A DNA stretch of 64,000 nt, from the NCBI GenBank assembly GCA_023548195.1, contig JAJHZJ010000013.1, positions 3,171,001 through 3,235,000 on the forward strand. The letters run 5' to 3'. Every line of letters begins with the position of its first letter. Position 1 is the stretch's first letter. Positions 1-10,629 of this stretch are shown here, in pieces. This DNA comes from Bettongia penicillata ogilbyi (Eukaryota > Chordata > Mammalia > Diprotodontia > Potoroidae). The notes under the pieces were generated by a model that did no database searches, was not told the DNA's origin, and was given only the letters and a program-made list of their open reading frames with translations. Position numbers and translations under genes: made by a program.

Positions 1-254
1 CATCTCCTGAGCCTTTATCAAATATCTAAGCCTCAGAATCCAGGCCAACTTGACCAATTAATATAGTAAAGATGAAGGCTGGAACATACTGAAAGCATGT
101 CTCCAATCTTTGAAATTCTGTGGTACTGTGATATGTTAGAATAGCTAGAACAGTAAGTGCTGACTTACAATCATAGAACCTTATGGCCCTAGGGAACCCT
201 GACAATTTTGTAGTCTTACAAGTTTCATCTTATAGCTGAAGACATATAATATAG

Positions 255-430
255 AGTGGAAAAACTGCCCCTGGAGTCAGAGGACCTGCTCAAATGTGAC
301 CATCAGTACTTACTACTGATATGACCTTGGACAAGTTATTTGACCTCATTGGGCCTCAGTTTCCTCATCTATAAAATGAGGGTGTGTGAACCGATTGGTC
401 TGCGTAGTGCCTTCCAGTTCCAGAGCTATG
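255..430 (+). repeat. MIR-type CORE-SINE
   Basis: Contains the MIR core: a tRNA-like head with a 'cctggagtcagag' block, then 'gaccttggacaagtt' and 'cctcagtttcctcatctataaaatgag'. Diverged, so probably old. Confidence 0.75.
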
Positions 431-477
431 ATCCTTAACAGTCTGTGATCCTATAATAATCTGTAATCCTACAATAA

Positions 478-545
478 ATTGAGTCCCAGAGAGGGAAACA
501 GGGTTGCTCAAAGCCACACAGCTAAGTAGCTTCATGTGTAGGCAG
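478..545 (-). repeat. MIR-type SINE fragment
   Basis: Antisense MIR core piece ('cagagagggaaacagggttgctcaaagccacacagct'-like block read in pieces), without head or tail. Confidence 0.5.
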
Positions 546-902
546 TTCCTAAGAGCCATCGAAATACAAGAGCAAAGAAAATGATGGTTCTCATTCCAAG
601 TCTAGACAGAATGCAGAATTTCAGAAGAATAAATTATTTTTTTTAATACCTGAAGGCTGAAACCTGAGGAATGACTATACTGGATACTTCATGTAATAAA
701 TGGCAGTGCCTTCTGGGAAATGAGTCCAGCTTTTTTTGGCATTGTAATATCAGGATACTCTGTCTATGGAAACATTATTCACTGGAGACTGTAGCTCCCA
801 ACTGGCTTGATTGATGCTTAGGATGTGAGGGAGTCATTTACCAAAAAGTTTAATCTTTTCTGCTTTGGAAGTTTCAACTGAGTTTTTAAGGGATGTCTAC
901 AG
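546..902. other. Unique interval, no gene seen
   Basis: Low-GC sequence with short A/T runs. No open frame of interest, no splice-bounded exon and no recognised repeat. Confidence 0.6.
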
Positions 903-1110
903 GGAAGCTAGGTGGCACGGTGGAGAGAGTGCCAGCCATGGAGTCAGAAAGACTCATCTCTCAGTTCAAGTCTGACCTCAGCCACTTACTAGCTGTGTAA
1001 CACTGTTTGCCTCAGTCTCCCCACGTACAAAATGAGCTAGAGAAGGAAATGGCAGAACACTCCAGTATCTTTGCCAAGAAAACTCCAAATGGGGTCACAA
1101 AGATTCAGAT
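903..1110 (+). repeat. MAR1/WSINE-type CORE-SINE
   Basis: tRNA-like head 'gaagctaggtggcacggtgg', CORE segment, and the RTE-like tail 'gtatctttgccaagaaaactccaaatggggtcac'. Nearly full length. Confidence 0.85.
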
Positions 1111-1494
1111 GCCATTGAACACTAACAATGCTCCTTATTCCTGCTCCCTCTGGAACATAACTCATTTTAGAATAAAAGAGGATGGATAGAAAAATGAGAA
1201 TTGCTTTACAACAATTCCCTTTACAGCTAACTTTGCTGAAGTACACTTAACTCTATAAAGGAAGGGATATTAGAGTCTCAAAGTGTTCTGGATTACTTTA
1301 AATGAAGCATCTAAACACAGCAATTTTTTTTTTATGTTTATGATTAAGGTAGTCTGAGGAGGCAGTGCTCTCACCCTACTGCTTTTGTGTTTTTTTTTTA
1401 AATGCTAGTGTTTAAAATTTTTAGGTTGTGCTGTTTGTGCTTATAATGTTTCACATGCCACTACTTCGTCCAAGCGCTTCTGACTTACTTGGAA
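1111..1494. other. Unique interval, no gene seen
   Basis: Nothing recognised beyond T-rich runs near 1325 and 1390. Confidence 0.5.
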
Positions 1495-1915
1495 TTCAGA
1501 GACCTACCTCATTAGATAGATGAGAAAGCTGAGACCCAGAAAGTTTCAGTGACTTGTCCAAGGATTTTGTTGTTTATTTGTTTTCACTTGTGTCCAATTC
1601 TTCATGATCCTTTTTGGGATTTTCTTGGTAAAGATACTGGATGGCTTGCCATTTCCTTCTCCAGCTCATTTTACAGATGAGGAAATTGAGGCAAACAGGA
1701 TTAAGTGACTTGTCCAGGGTCACACAGCTCAGAAGAGTTTAAGACTGGATTTGAACTCAGATCTTTCTGACCGTGGGCCCAGCACTCCATCCACTGTGCC
1801 ACCTAGCTGTCCCTTCTGTCCAAGGTTGCACACATAGTGAATATCAGAGGTCAAATTTGAACCCAGTCTCTCTAACTCCAGAGCCACTGCTTTTTTCTCC
1901 AGTATTACACTACTG
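1495..1915 (-). repeat. MIR split by a younger SINE
   Basis: Antisense MIR halves at about 1495-1563 ('gatgagaaagctgagaccca...gacttgtccaagg') and 1826-1915 ('atatcagaggtcaaatttgaacccag'). A CORE-SINE sits between them and the 9-bp block 'tgtccaagg' flanks it on both sides. Confidence 0.65.
1566..1815 (-). repeat. MAR1/WSINE-type CORE-SINE
   Basis: Full-length antisense copy running from 'gtgtccaattcttcatgatcc' (tail) to 'ccactgtgccacctagctgtcc' (head). Flanked by 'tgtccaagg' at 1555-1563 and 1817-1825, a probable target-site duplication. Confidence 0.85.
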
Positions 1916-2226
1916 TTTAAACAGAATGCATTTCATTTAATACTATATAACTGGTGCCCATTCAGGAAGAAAAATCTCCACTGGACAAAGATCCGATATA
2001 GTTATCAAGTTGAAGAGGATCTGTACCTAAATCACCTCTAAACCTAACCAGAAACCTACAAGAGTTCTTTAGATCCATTTATTAAAATGGCATTTTCTAA
2101 TTGCTCTTTATGCAGTAGTAGTGGTGGTAGTGATATATTAATGAATTTACATGGCAGATATAATTAAATTTCTATATTCTATTCCATCTTTTATTTACTC
2201 ACCATCTGTAAAAATGACAGGGTTAG

Positions 2227-2475
2227 AGCATGTGGCTAAGTGGCATGGTGGATAGAGTGTCAGAGCTGGAGTCAGGAAGACTTAAGCTCAAATTTGAGCC
2301 CCTCACTAGCTATGTGATCCTAAGTAAGTCACTTAACCTTGTTTCCCTCAGTTTCCTCATCTGTAAAAATGAGCTAGAGAAGGAAATGGAAAATCACCTC
2401 AGTATCTTTGCCAAGAAAACTCCAAATGGGGTCACGGAGAATCAGATATGACTGAAAGAATTGAACAACAAAATA
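2227..2475 (+). repeat. MAR1/WSINE-type CORE-SINE
   Basis: Head 'gtggctaagtggcatggtgg', CORE, tail 'tttgccaagaaaactccaaatggggtc' split over 2407-2436, ending 'gaattgaacaacaaaa'. Confidence 0.85.
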
Positions 2476-2879
2476 TAATGCTTTACATTTTATAAAGCAC
2501 TTTACAACTATTATCTCACTTTATCCAAATGTGATCATGAAGACACGCCTGAACAACCACATCAAAGACCATGTGACCTTTTGGGTCTTTTCCAGCTCCA
2601 TGTTCTATTGAAAAATTAAAATAAAACAAAAGCACCTACTATGTATAAAACACTACTAAGTAAATTCTGGGGAACATACAAAATTAGATAAGCCACATTC
2701 CTTGACTTCATGAGTATTATAGTCTAGTAGAAGGCTGCCATATGAACATAATATTAAGTGATGAGTTTGTTACTTCACAGGATTGTTGTAAGGGTCAAGT
2801 AAGATAGAGCATGTAAAATAATCTAGAAATTCTGAAGCTATCTCAATGTGAGCTTTAATTAAAAGGCATAGCATCAGTT

Positions 2880-3245
2880 AATCAAAAAAGACTTATTAAG
2901 CTCCAACTCTGTTCTAGGTACTTTGCTAAATACTGGGGATACAAAAAAAAAACCCAAAAAAAGATGGCCCTGCTCTCAAGGAGCTCAGTCTAATGAGGGA
3001 GAAAACATGTGAACAAGTTTGTTTGAATAATATACATGCAGGATAAATCGGAGAGAATCAACATGGGAAAGAAACTAGCATGGAGGGGGCAGGTTTTTTG
3101 TACAAGGTGGGATTTTAGCTAGAACCTGAAGGAATTCAGGAGGTAGAGATGAGGAAGAGAATTCTAGTTAAGGAGGACAGCCAATACTGAAAATACTCTA
3201 AACTGGGGGATGGGCCATCTTGTGTGATGGACAGTAAGGTCAATA
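2880..3245 (-). repeat. L2-clade LINE 3' fragment
   Basis: Reads as the antisense of an L2-type 3' end: 'ttattaagctccaac', 'aatactggggatacaaa', 'ccctgctctcaaggagctcagtct'. The gggattttagctagaacctgaagg block downstream is typical of the same family in marsupials. Confidence 0.6.
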
Positions 3246-3249
3246 TTAT

Positions 3250-3479
3250 TGTTTGTTTTTATTGAGTTGTTTCATTTGTGTCTGACTCTTCTGACCCCAT
3301 TTGGGGTTTCTTGGCAAAGATACTGGAGTGGTTTGACATTTCCTTTTCTAGCTCATTTTACAGATGAGAAATTGAGGCAAACAAAGACCTACAGCTAGTA
3401 AGTGTTTGACATAAGATTTGAACTCATGTCTTTCTGTGTCCAGAGCCAGCACTCTATCCACTGAGTCACCTAGCTTTCT
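3250..3479 (-). repeat. MAR1/WSINE-type CORE-SINE
   Basis: Antisense copy from 'ttcatttgtgtctgactctt' through 'ccatttggggtttcttggcaaagatactgg' to 'tccactgagtcacctagct'. Confidence 0.85.
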
Positions 3480-4366
3480 GAGGCCAATTTGCTGGATCTC
3501 AGAATACGTGAGCAGGCTATGCCAAGCATAGCATGGCGTGCTTACCAAGTACAGAGATGACAAAAAGCACATTGGATGATAGGATCCAAAAAGATCCAGA
3601 TAAGTTACTAAGATGATATTTATTCCTATCAAATCTTAGCCCTTCAGTTTAGATTTTTAAAATATCAATGCCAACAAATATAGGATATGGGAGATGTGAC
3701 TAGACAGTAATTTGTTTGAAAAAAAGTAGGAGGTAAAGTGGACTGAAAACCATTGAGTCAATGGTGTGCTATAGCAACCCAAAAAACAGTTAATGGGATT
3801 TTATTGAAAAGATGCATTGAGTCAGGGTATAGAGAACTGAGAGGCCCATTGTATTCCATCCAGAATACTGAAGTGAACATCAATTCTGTGCAGTCATTTT
3901 TGCATTGAGACTAAGTGTGCCTATCTTGGCCCCTCATGGTTCAATACTACTTCTGACTGCCATAGAAGCTCTGACCTGCCTTAGTTTCTTGATCTAGGCT
4001 GACTGTTGGAAACCTGCTCTATATGGTGCCAGACTTAGTGTGGATACCCAGTTGATTTTAGTCAGATGACATCTCAGAATTCCCAGCTCAGCAGATCTAC
4101 CAGTCTCAGACCCTACAGTAGGAGAGATTACAAGCATGTCCTACCATGTGTAACTGGAAGTATCTTTTCAGAAGGACATGAACAAGCAAGAGAGCAGCCC
4201 AAGGAGTGTGACCAGGATGGTAGAGGACCCTAGGATCTTCAGGAAATGATTTAAGGATGTTTAACTGGAAGTAGAGAATAATATTATTATTATAATAACT
4301 AGTATTTTTATTTAGGTTTGTAAAGCACTTTACTAAGTACTTACTATACTCCAGTTTCTAAACTAA
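3480..4366. other. Unique interval, no gene seen
   Basis: About 890 bp without a recognised repeat or a coding-looking frame. A short A/T-rich stretch lies near 4280-4315. Confidence 0.5.
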
Positions 4367-4628
4367 GTGATGCAGCTACGTGACTCAGTAGATAGAATCT
4401 TGAGCCTGTCAGCAAGGTTCAGCAGTGGGTCAGCAAGACTCATCTTCCTGAGTTCAAATCTGGTCAGGTATGTAACCCTGGGCAAGTCACTTAACCCTAC
4501 TTGCCTCAGTTTCCTCATTTGTAAAATGAGCTGGAGAAGGAAAGGCAAACCACTCCAGTATCTTTACCAGTACAACCCCAAAATAAGTTCATGAAGAACC
4601 ATATATGAATGAGAATGACTGAACAACT
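4367..4628 (+). repeat. MAR1/WSINE-type CORE-SINE
   Basis: Head at 'gatgcagctacgtgactcagtag'. A small internal duplication ('gtcagcaaggttcagcagtg' / 'ggtcagcaagactcatcttc') follows, then the CORE and an eroded tail. Confidence 0.8.
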
Positions 4629-4719
4629 TATGTTCTAAATACCGCCTAGCCGCTTCTAAGAAGATGACTTAGGAAAGGACAACTATTTCCCAGGAAAAGT
4701 CTCAATGAAACAATTAGCA

Positions 4720-4970
4720 ATTGATATAGGGTTTAAAGGATTGGGCAGGAATTCAGTAGATAAGGGTGGAAGAAGAAGTTTCTAGGCAGACAGAACAGAT
4801 TGAGCAAAGGCATCAATGCAGAAAAGTAAAGAATGTGTTCAGAGAGCAGAAAATGATACAATTTGACTGGAAGATAGAGTGCATGAAAGGAAGTAATACA
4901 AAAATAAGATTGGAAAAGCAGAGAAAGAGGAACAGAATATTCTGTATTTTCTGAACAGTTGCGAAACCTT
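4720..4970 (-). repeat. Old L2-like fragment
   Basis: The block 'ggcaggaattcagtagataag...gattgagcaaaggcatcaatgcag' resembles the antisense upstream part of the L2-type repeat seen at 2880 and 54480. Confidence 0.35.
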
Positions 4971-5302
4971 TAATTATTTTGTTCAACATAGTATCTTCAA
5001 ACAATGCTTAGTCTTTGTAGTTCTTTATCCAAAGATAGAAAACTTTCCTAGGGAGTTGTCTGAACTCTGGCTTCGCACAACTTTGCCTCTTTAAGATTCA
5101 GAAAGCAAGTGCCAACCCCCCAAGAGAAGGCTGCTTGGCTGCCCTTCTTTGGATGGCTTAGAAGTCTTGCACCCAAACTTTTTCTCTAAGGATTCTTGAT
5201 CCGGTCTTGCCTTTGTCTCTGAACATCTTTCTAGCCCCGTCTGCTGCTACATATTCCAGGTTTCTGACCTATCTTTTGGTCATCTCAAAATTGATCTGTT
5301 CT

Positions 5303-5536
5303 GGCAGCTAGGTGAAGCAGTGGATAGGGCTCTGGACTTGATATCAGGAAGTCTTATCTGCATGAATTCAAATCCAGTCTCAGACACTTACTGTGACTCT
5401 GGGCAAGTCAGTTTCCTTATCTGTAAAATGAATTGGAGAAAGAAATGGCAAACCACTTCAGTATCTTTGCCAAGAAAACCCCAAATGGGGTCATGGAGAG
5501 TCAGACACAACTGAAAGAACTGAACAACAACAAAAT
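5303..5536 (+). repeat. MAR1/WSINE-type CORE-SINE
   Basis: 'ggcagctaggtgaagcagtgg' head, CORE 'gactctgggcaagtcagtttcc', tail 'gccaagaaaaccccaaatgggg', ending 'gaactgaacaacaacaaaa'. Confidence 0.88.
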
Positions 5537-5545
5537 ATAATGCTT

Positions 5546-5735
5546 TACAGTTTGAAAATCACTTTATCCTTACAATTACCCTGGAAGGTAATCCCCATTT
5601 TACAGATAAGGAAACCAAGGCATATAGAACTTTCCCAGGGTCACACAGCTAGTATGTATCTGAGACTAGACCTGAATTCAGGTCTTCCTGACTCCAGGTT
5701 CAGTGCTCTTTCTCTTGTTCCACCTGTGTTGCCTT
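5546..5735 (-). repeat. THER/MIR-type SINE
   Basis: Antisense THER-like sequence ('cccattttacagataaggaaacc', 'cagggtcacacagctagtatg', 'gtcttcctgactccagg'), directly abutting the preceding SINE. Confidence 0.75.
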
Positions 5736-6089
5736 TAACCTTATGCATTTTTACTATTCATTGACCACTAAAACTTCTATCAATGGGTAGAAGAAATAAA
5801 AGAGGTTTGCAGTTACTTTGACTATCTGACAAAGAGCTGGGTCCAAAAAGAGTTTGATACTAAAGGTAAAAAACAAAATTTAGGAAATTTAGGAGCTTCC
5901 AAACTTCTACACTTACCCAATTCCTAATGGGGGTGGATATATACAAGCCTATCATACTTTGAAAAGAAGTTTTCCAGACTGCTGATATGTGTGGTCTACT
6001 TCTAGCATTTATCCCAGTGATTGTGTGAGTTATGTAGTTCAACCTCTATTATTTACCCATGAAGCATCTGAGGCCTAAAGATGTTAAGT

Positions 6090-6375
6090 TTGAGGCAGCA
6101 TAGCATTTAGAATGGGAAGAACTGTCACCAAAGAGCTCCCTTTGCAGTCAGGAGAATTCAGTTTCTACCACTGACAGCTATTTGTGTGGCCATGGGAAAA
6201 TTACTTCAAGTCTCTCATCCTGTTTTTTGTCCTCAGTAAAATGGGGGTAATCATACCCAAAATACTTACCTCACAGGTTTGTCGCAAAAGTCAAATGAGA
6301 TCATTTTTGTAAAGTGCTTTGGGAAGTTTTAAGGATGGTATAAATGTCATTGAGGTGATGATGGTGATGGTGATG
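6090..6375 (+). repeat. THER-type SINE with GATG run
   Basis: Sense THER: 'gtgtggccatgggaaaattac', 'cctcagtaaaatgggggtaat', 'gtaaagtgctttgggaag'. Ends in a 'gatgatggtgatggtgatg' simple run. Confidence 0.65.
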
Positions 6376-6449
6376 TTACTTTCCCAAGGTCACACAACTG
6401 TTTAATGATATTAGAAAATGAATGTGACTGATCATTTAAAAAGTGAGAT

Positions 6450-6616
6450 GATTCTGATTCCAATGAAAAGAGGTCTAGATCTGGAGTCAGAGAATGTGGG
6501 TTCAAATCATAAGTCACTTAACTTTGGAGGAGGGGCTAAGTTTTCTCATTTATAAAATGAATAGATGAGACTAGATAACCTCTAAGGTCCCTCCCAACTC
6601 TGCAGCCATGATTCTA
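6450..6616 (+). repeat. MIR-type SINE
   Basis: 'gatctggagtcagagaatg', 'tctcatttataaaatgaat', 'taaggtccctcccaactctg': a MIR-like body with an internal deletion between head and core. Confidence 0.6.
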
Positions 6617-6915
6617 TCAACAATAAAGTAACAAAAGAAATATTATACAAATAGCTAAGTCATATGGGTTTTTACAATGGAAATGGAGGATTTTTTGATG
6701 GCCCAGGACTAGGTTGTCTCCACTGGAGATCATAGAAGAGCTATCTTTGTGGAGGTAAGCCTTCATCATCAATTCTAATTATGAAAGAAAATGGTAGAAT
6801 AGTACAGTACAAAACTGAAAACTACAAAAATTTAGTACCTAATGAAAACCTAGTAAGACATGATCTAGTGGTTAGATTTCTACATTAGAAGCTTACTCTC
6901 TTTCATGGACTGACA

Positions 6916-7130
6916 ATGGCAGGTAGGTGACATAGAAGATAGAGTATTAGTCCTGGAGTCAGGAAGCCCTGAATTCCAATCTAGCCTCAGATACTTACTA
7001 GCTGCATGATCCTGAGTAAATCACTTAGCCTCCATTTACCTCAGTTTCCTCACATGTAAAATGGGAATATTAATAGCACCCAGAGTTGTTGTAAGAGTCA
7101 AATTATATAATATTTGTAAAGCTGTAAAAG
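6916..7130 (+). repeat. THER-type SINE
   Basis: 'ggcaggtaggtgacatagaag' head, CORE, then the THER tail 'gggaatattaatagcaccca...gttgttgtaagagtcaaat...gtaaagctgt'. Confidence 0.8.
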
Positions 7131-7728
7131 CAAGTGAGGAGGGCCTGCTATCAAGGTTCTTAGTTTTGCTTTTCTAAAAGAGAAGCAACTTTTGACAGGT
7201 CAGCAATCACTTTCATCAAGCACATATATCATTCACTTAGTTCAGGGGAATAAAAGTCAGCATCCTGAACTTTAGAGAAAATATGAAGAAATTATAATCA
7301 ACAGACAGTGCTTCCAGTTGCCTGACATAAACAATACATACATCATATGTCAACAGACTTTCTGATCTTTACATAAATACATAGTTAACCAGTGAGAAAA
7401 GCGACAACATCTGGGTTTTGAAAGTTGGAGGACTACTTAGCAGCTTCCCAGAGTCTCATCTGGCACACAAACTTTCTTCCAAAAAATGAAGCCCCAAAGT
7501 AAAACCTCACCTCAGGGTCTTTATACACTTTTTAGAGTCAGAGGACATCACAACCCTTGAAAACCAGTGCTTCATTAACAAAAGGTGTAAGTCTTCCTAC
7601 AAATCTTTCCAGGCCCAATAATGGGTGGAAAGATCTTCTTTAATCACATTAATCAGATTAGTCACATTAATCAGAGGCACTTGATTATGCTAAAACAAAA
7701 AATGCATTATCAATACAAAAGTGCTTAT
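7131..7728. other. Unique interval, no gene seen
   Basis: No recognised repeat or coding frame. A 'cacattaatcaga' direct repeat lies near 7646-7676. Confidence 0.5.
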
Positions 7729-7876
7729 AGGGATGGGGAACCTGAGGCCTCCAGGTCACCTGTGGCCTTCTAGGTCCTTGAGTGCTGCCCTTTGACAGAA
7801 TTCAAACTATGATGTATTCTGTCAGAGGATCTAGAGGGCCACAGGTGGCCTCGAGGCCGCAGGTTCCTCATCTTTG
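7729..7876. mobile_element. hAT-like palindromic MITE
   Basis: The left arm (gggatggggaacctgaggcc, continuing to the ctag near 7772) is the near-complement of the right arm (ctag near 7831 to gcaggttcctcatctttg). The arms share AACCTG-GGCCTC-AGG-CACCTGTGGCC spacing. An inner pair, 'gacagaattca' and 'tattctgtcag', also matches. The GATGGGGAAC-type terminus and GC-rich arms resemble non-autonomous hAT elements. No 8-bp target duplication is evident, so class assignment is tentative. It cannot encode a transposase. Confidence 0.6.
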
Positions 7877-9104
7877 GAGCTCATTGCCTGGTGCATAACA
7901 GGTACTGTAAAAATGCTGTTTCATTTCTTTTTTTCTTCTATACTACAAATAAAGACCTCAAAATATACTAGAGAACTCAACTAAGAAATTGTATTGGAAT
8001 TGGAACATTTTCAAGGACTGAACAGTTTCTTAGATGTAATGTTGATTCATAAAAACTTAAAAACAATGGCATTTTATATCTTGTTATGATACAAAGTGCT
8101 CATAATCTCAAAGCTTTGTTGAATTTAATCTTCCAATACATGAAGACCTAACAGAAGAAATTAAAACATTTGGGAGCATGATGTGGCACTTATCATCCCC
8201 ATCACCCTGTCTTCTATAGGAATTGACCTGAGGATGCTTTTGGTGAACTTTCAGAAGATGAGTTTGCATTCCTATGCTTTTGTTTAGCTATAAAAAGCAT
8301 TTATTTTATCTACCTATCCAATAGTCAGTAGAACATTAAATATAAAAGAAAAATAGTCAGCTAGCAGTATGTTCCAAAGCAGTTTCTATGTGAACTCTAT
8401 TGAGAAGATGGGAAGAATGAGATAATAATTTCCTCAAAACATGACCTTTTGTCTACTTTTGGAGTGGGAAGCATAAGGAAGGCTAAGCAAGAGTGTATTT
8501 TAAAACCTAGATTCATTAAAATCCAAATGGAAATCAAGAAATTATTCATTTGCAAAGGAGGAAGGCATTGAAAATCTACACTCAATGCAACTTAATAACT
8601 CTTTTTATTCTCTCACCCTTGTATAAACCTCCACTGTCACCTTTTACAAATGTTAAGAAACCATCATCTTATTTATTTCTCTATCTCATCTTTCAAGTGA
8701 AAGGAAGTTGTTGGCTGACTGCTTCCATTTTCAGAAACATAAACTGTTTTCATTGTGACAAAAGGTTTGTTAAACTTAAGGGAGAATTTTGAGACTGTCA
8801 AATTAATATGGTTGAAACAGACCATTAAAGCGGTGGTCATGGCAATTGCTGAAATGACATCATCAGTGGTAATAGGGAAAACCACTTATTTAAAATAGGG
8901 TAGATCCAGTTGTGGCTAACAGCAGAACCCTGGAATAGGTAGTTCTTTCCATTCCAGTGACTGTTGTTGGAGGATTGCCTTTAGGCACCTTTTCCATGTA
9001 AGAATGGTGAAATGTTTGTTCATTGTATTAAAAAGAAGCTGTGATGACAGTTTTCCATAATGAATTAAATTATCTCATTTAAGCAATGCTAACAGGCCTT
9101 GGTG
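7877..9104. other. Unique interval, no gene seen
   Basis: About 1.2 kb of AT-rich single-copy-looking sequence. Short frames at 8397-8585 and 8550-8792 have no recognisable domain and overlap each other in antisense. Confidence 0.5.
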
Positions 9105-9322
9105 AGGAGCTAGGTGGTGAAGTGGATAGAGTACTGTGCCTGGAGTCAGGAAGACCTGAATTCAAATATGATCAGAGATATTATCTTTGCGACCCTGGGC
9201 AAGTCACTTGACCCTGTTGGCCTGAGTTTCCTTGTCTGTAAAATGAGCTAGAGAAGGCAACAGAAAACCCCAAAGATGGTCACAAAGAGTCAGCCATGAC
9301 TGAAACAACTGAAGTACAATAA
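9105..9322 (+). repeat. MAR1/WSINE-type CORE-SINE
   Basis: 'gagctaggtggtgaagtgg' head, 'gaccctgggcaagtcacttg' core, short tail 'aaccccaaagatggtcac' with an internal deletion. Confidence 0.85.
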
Positions 9323-9509
9323 GTCTTGGTCTTTTTTGAGAATAAAGGCATGTGTTTTTCATTTTTCACATTTAAGTTTACTTTATAATTTGGGAGAAGA
9401 TAATGGATTCATCAATAGAAAAATTTTAGAACCTCACAGAGACACTGTTGAAATGGGCATAATATTTGTTCTTTCATATGCAAGATTTTACTTTCCTTAT
9501 CTTTTAAGC

Positions 9510-9692
9510 AGGAGGGAGTGGAAAGAGTAATTAACTTGGAGTTCCAAGAACTGATTTAGCATCCTATCCCTGCCAGTTACTGGCTGTGTGACTTTGGGCA
9601 AATAATTTTTCCTTTCTGAGCCTCAGTTTCCCCATCTGCAAAATGAGGATGTTGAACTAGATGACTGCTGGAATCCCTTCTAGTTCTTGAAA
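9510..9692 (+). repeat. MIR-type SINE
   Basis: 'ctggctgtgtgactttgggc', 'gagcctcagtttccccatctg', 'caaaatgaggatgttgaac'. Confidence 0.8.
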
Positions 9693-9926
9693 CAACGAGC
9701 CCAAACAGTGAACCCCAGGAGTGCTATCTAATCATGAAACAGATGGTAAAAAAAAATAACGTTGTCCCTAATGATTTAAAAAAGGAAATAGAATGTCTAG
9801 AATGAAATTTTGAAAAACTATTTTTGAATATGAAGTTATTCCAAACAGAATATTTAAAAAGTTAATTTTTCCCATAACCATTAAGATTCATGTTCATCCA
9901 CAGTATTTGCTACATGGTAGAAAAAC

Positions 9927-10118
9927 ACAGGCAGTTGTGATGCTGTAGATAGAGTGCCATACCTGAAATCAACAAGACCCGAATTCAAATTCATCCTAGC
10001 TTTGTGGCCCTGGGGAACTCTAATTAGCATTGTTTGCTTCAGTTTCCTCACCTGTAAAATGAGCTGAAGGAAATGGCAAACCACTGTAGTTTCTTTGTCA
10101 AGAAAACCCCAAATGGGG
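9927..10118 (+). repeat. CORE-SINE, 5' part (split by HAL1)
   Basis: Head near 9927, core 'gtggccctggggaactc', tail up to 'caagaaaaccccaaatgggg'. The remaining tail resumes at 13019 ('tcatgaagagtccgacatgactg'), so the SINE predates the element between. Confidence 0.9.
10101..10118 (+). repeat. Target-site duplication, left copy
   Basis: 'agaaaaccccaaatgggg', identical to 13001-13018. The last four G could instead belong to the element's own 5' G-run, so the true duplication is 14 to 18 bp. Confidence 0.95.
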
Positions 10119-10124
10119 GCAGAG

Positions 10125-10136
10125 CCAAGATGGCGG
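10125..10136 (+). promoter_or_regulatory. YY1-like site at the element's 5' end
   Basis: 'ccaagatggcgg' matches the YY1 consensus core AAGATGGCGGC except for the last base. Human L1 uses a YY1 site in the same place to set the transcription start. The core is preserved in copy 2 (30344-30353, antisense) and altered in copy 3. Confidence 0.75.
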
Positions 10137-10149
10137 AGTAGAAGGACTC

Positions 10150-10629
10150 ATGTTTACGAGCTCCGAAACCAAAGCCCATAGAATTAATGTCAAAAGAGAC
10201 CCCCATAAATTCTGGGTCAATACAAGGTGTGCAGAAACGGAGTGGAAGAGATTTCCGTGCCAGAGAGCCCTGAAGAGCCGTCCCCGGGATCCGTCGCGCC
10301 CCAGAAAGCGGACCCCACCCCAATGCTGCCCTGGCTGTGGCCCCAGAGAAGCTGACCCGAGCAGGCTTCAGGGACGGAGGCTCCGGCAGCCAGGAAAGTC
10401 CCTCCGCCCACAGAAGCTACAGGTCAGTGAGAAAGAAGGCTGGGCTGGAGGAGGGGAGCAGAGCATCTCCGTGACTCAGGCCCCCTTGGGAGGAAGCAGC
10501 GGCGGCAGAGATGGGGGCAGGAAGCAGCGGAGGCAGAGGGGTGGGCGGCGGCTGAGGCGGCAGCGGACCGGGACTCAGGAATCCCCCAGGAGCAGGCAGG
10601 ATCTTCATTACGGAAGATTCCCTGCATAA
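10150..10629 (+). CDS. Possible leader ORF upstream of HAL1 ORF1
   Basis: A 159-codon ATG-to-TAA frame in the GC-rich leader, Arg/Pro/Gly-rich, with no domain I recognise. The same frame, also beginning with ATG about 20-25 bases after the YY1-like motif, is open for 100 codons in copy 2 (30022-30324, minus) and shares a DPSRLQG block with it. Copy 3 keeps DPNRLQG but has lost the start. It could be a leader peptide, or simply a chance frame in stop-poor GC-rich DNA inherited by related copies. I favour the latter unless synonymous bias is shown. Confidence 0.25.
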   Translation: MFTSSETKAHRINVKRDPHKFWVNTRCAETEWKRFPCQRALKSRPRDPSRPRKRTPPQCCPGCGPREADPSRLQGRRLRQPGKSLRPQKLQVSEKEGWAGGGEQSISVTQAPLGGSSGGRDGGRKQRRQRGGRRLRRQRTGTQESPRSRQDLHYGRFPA

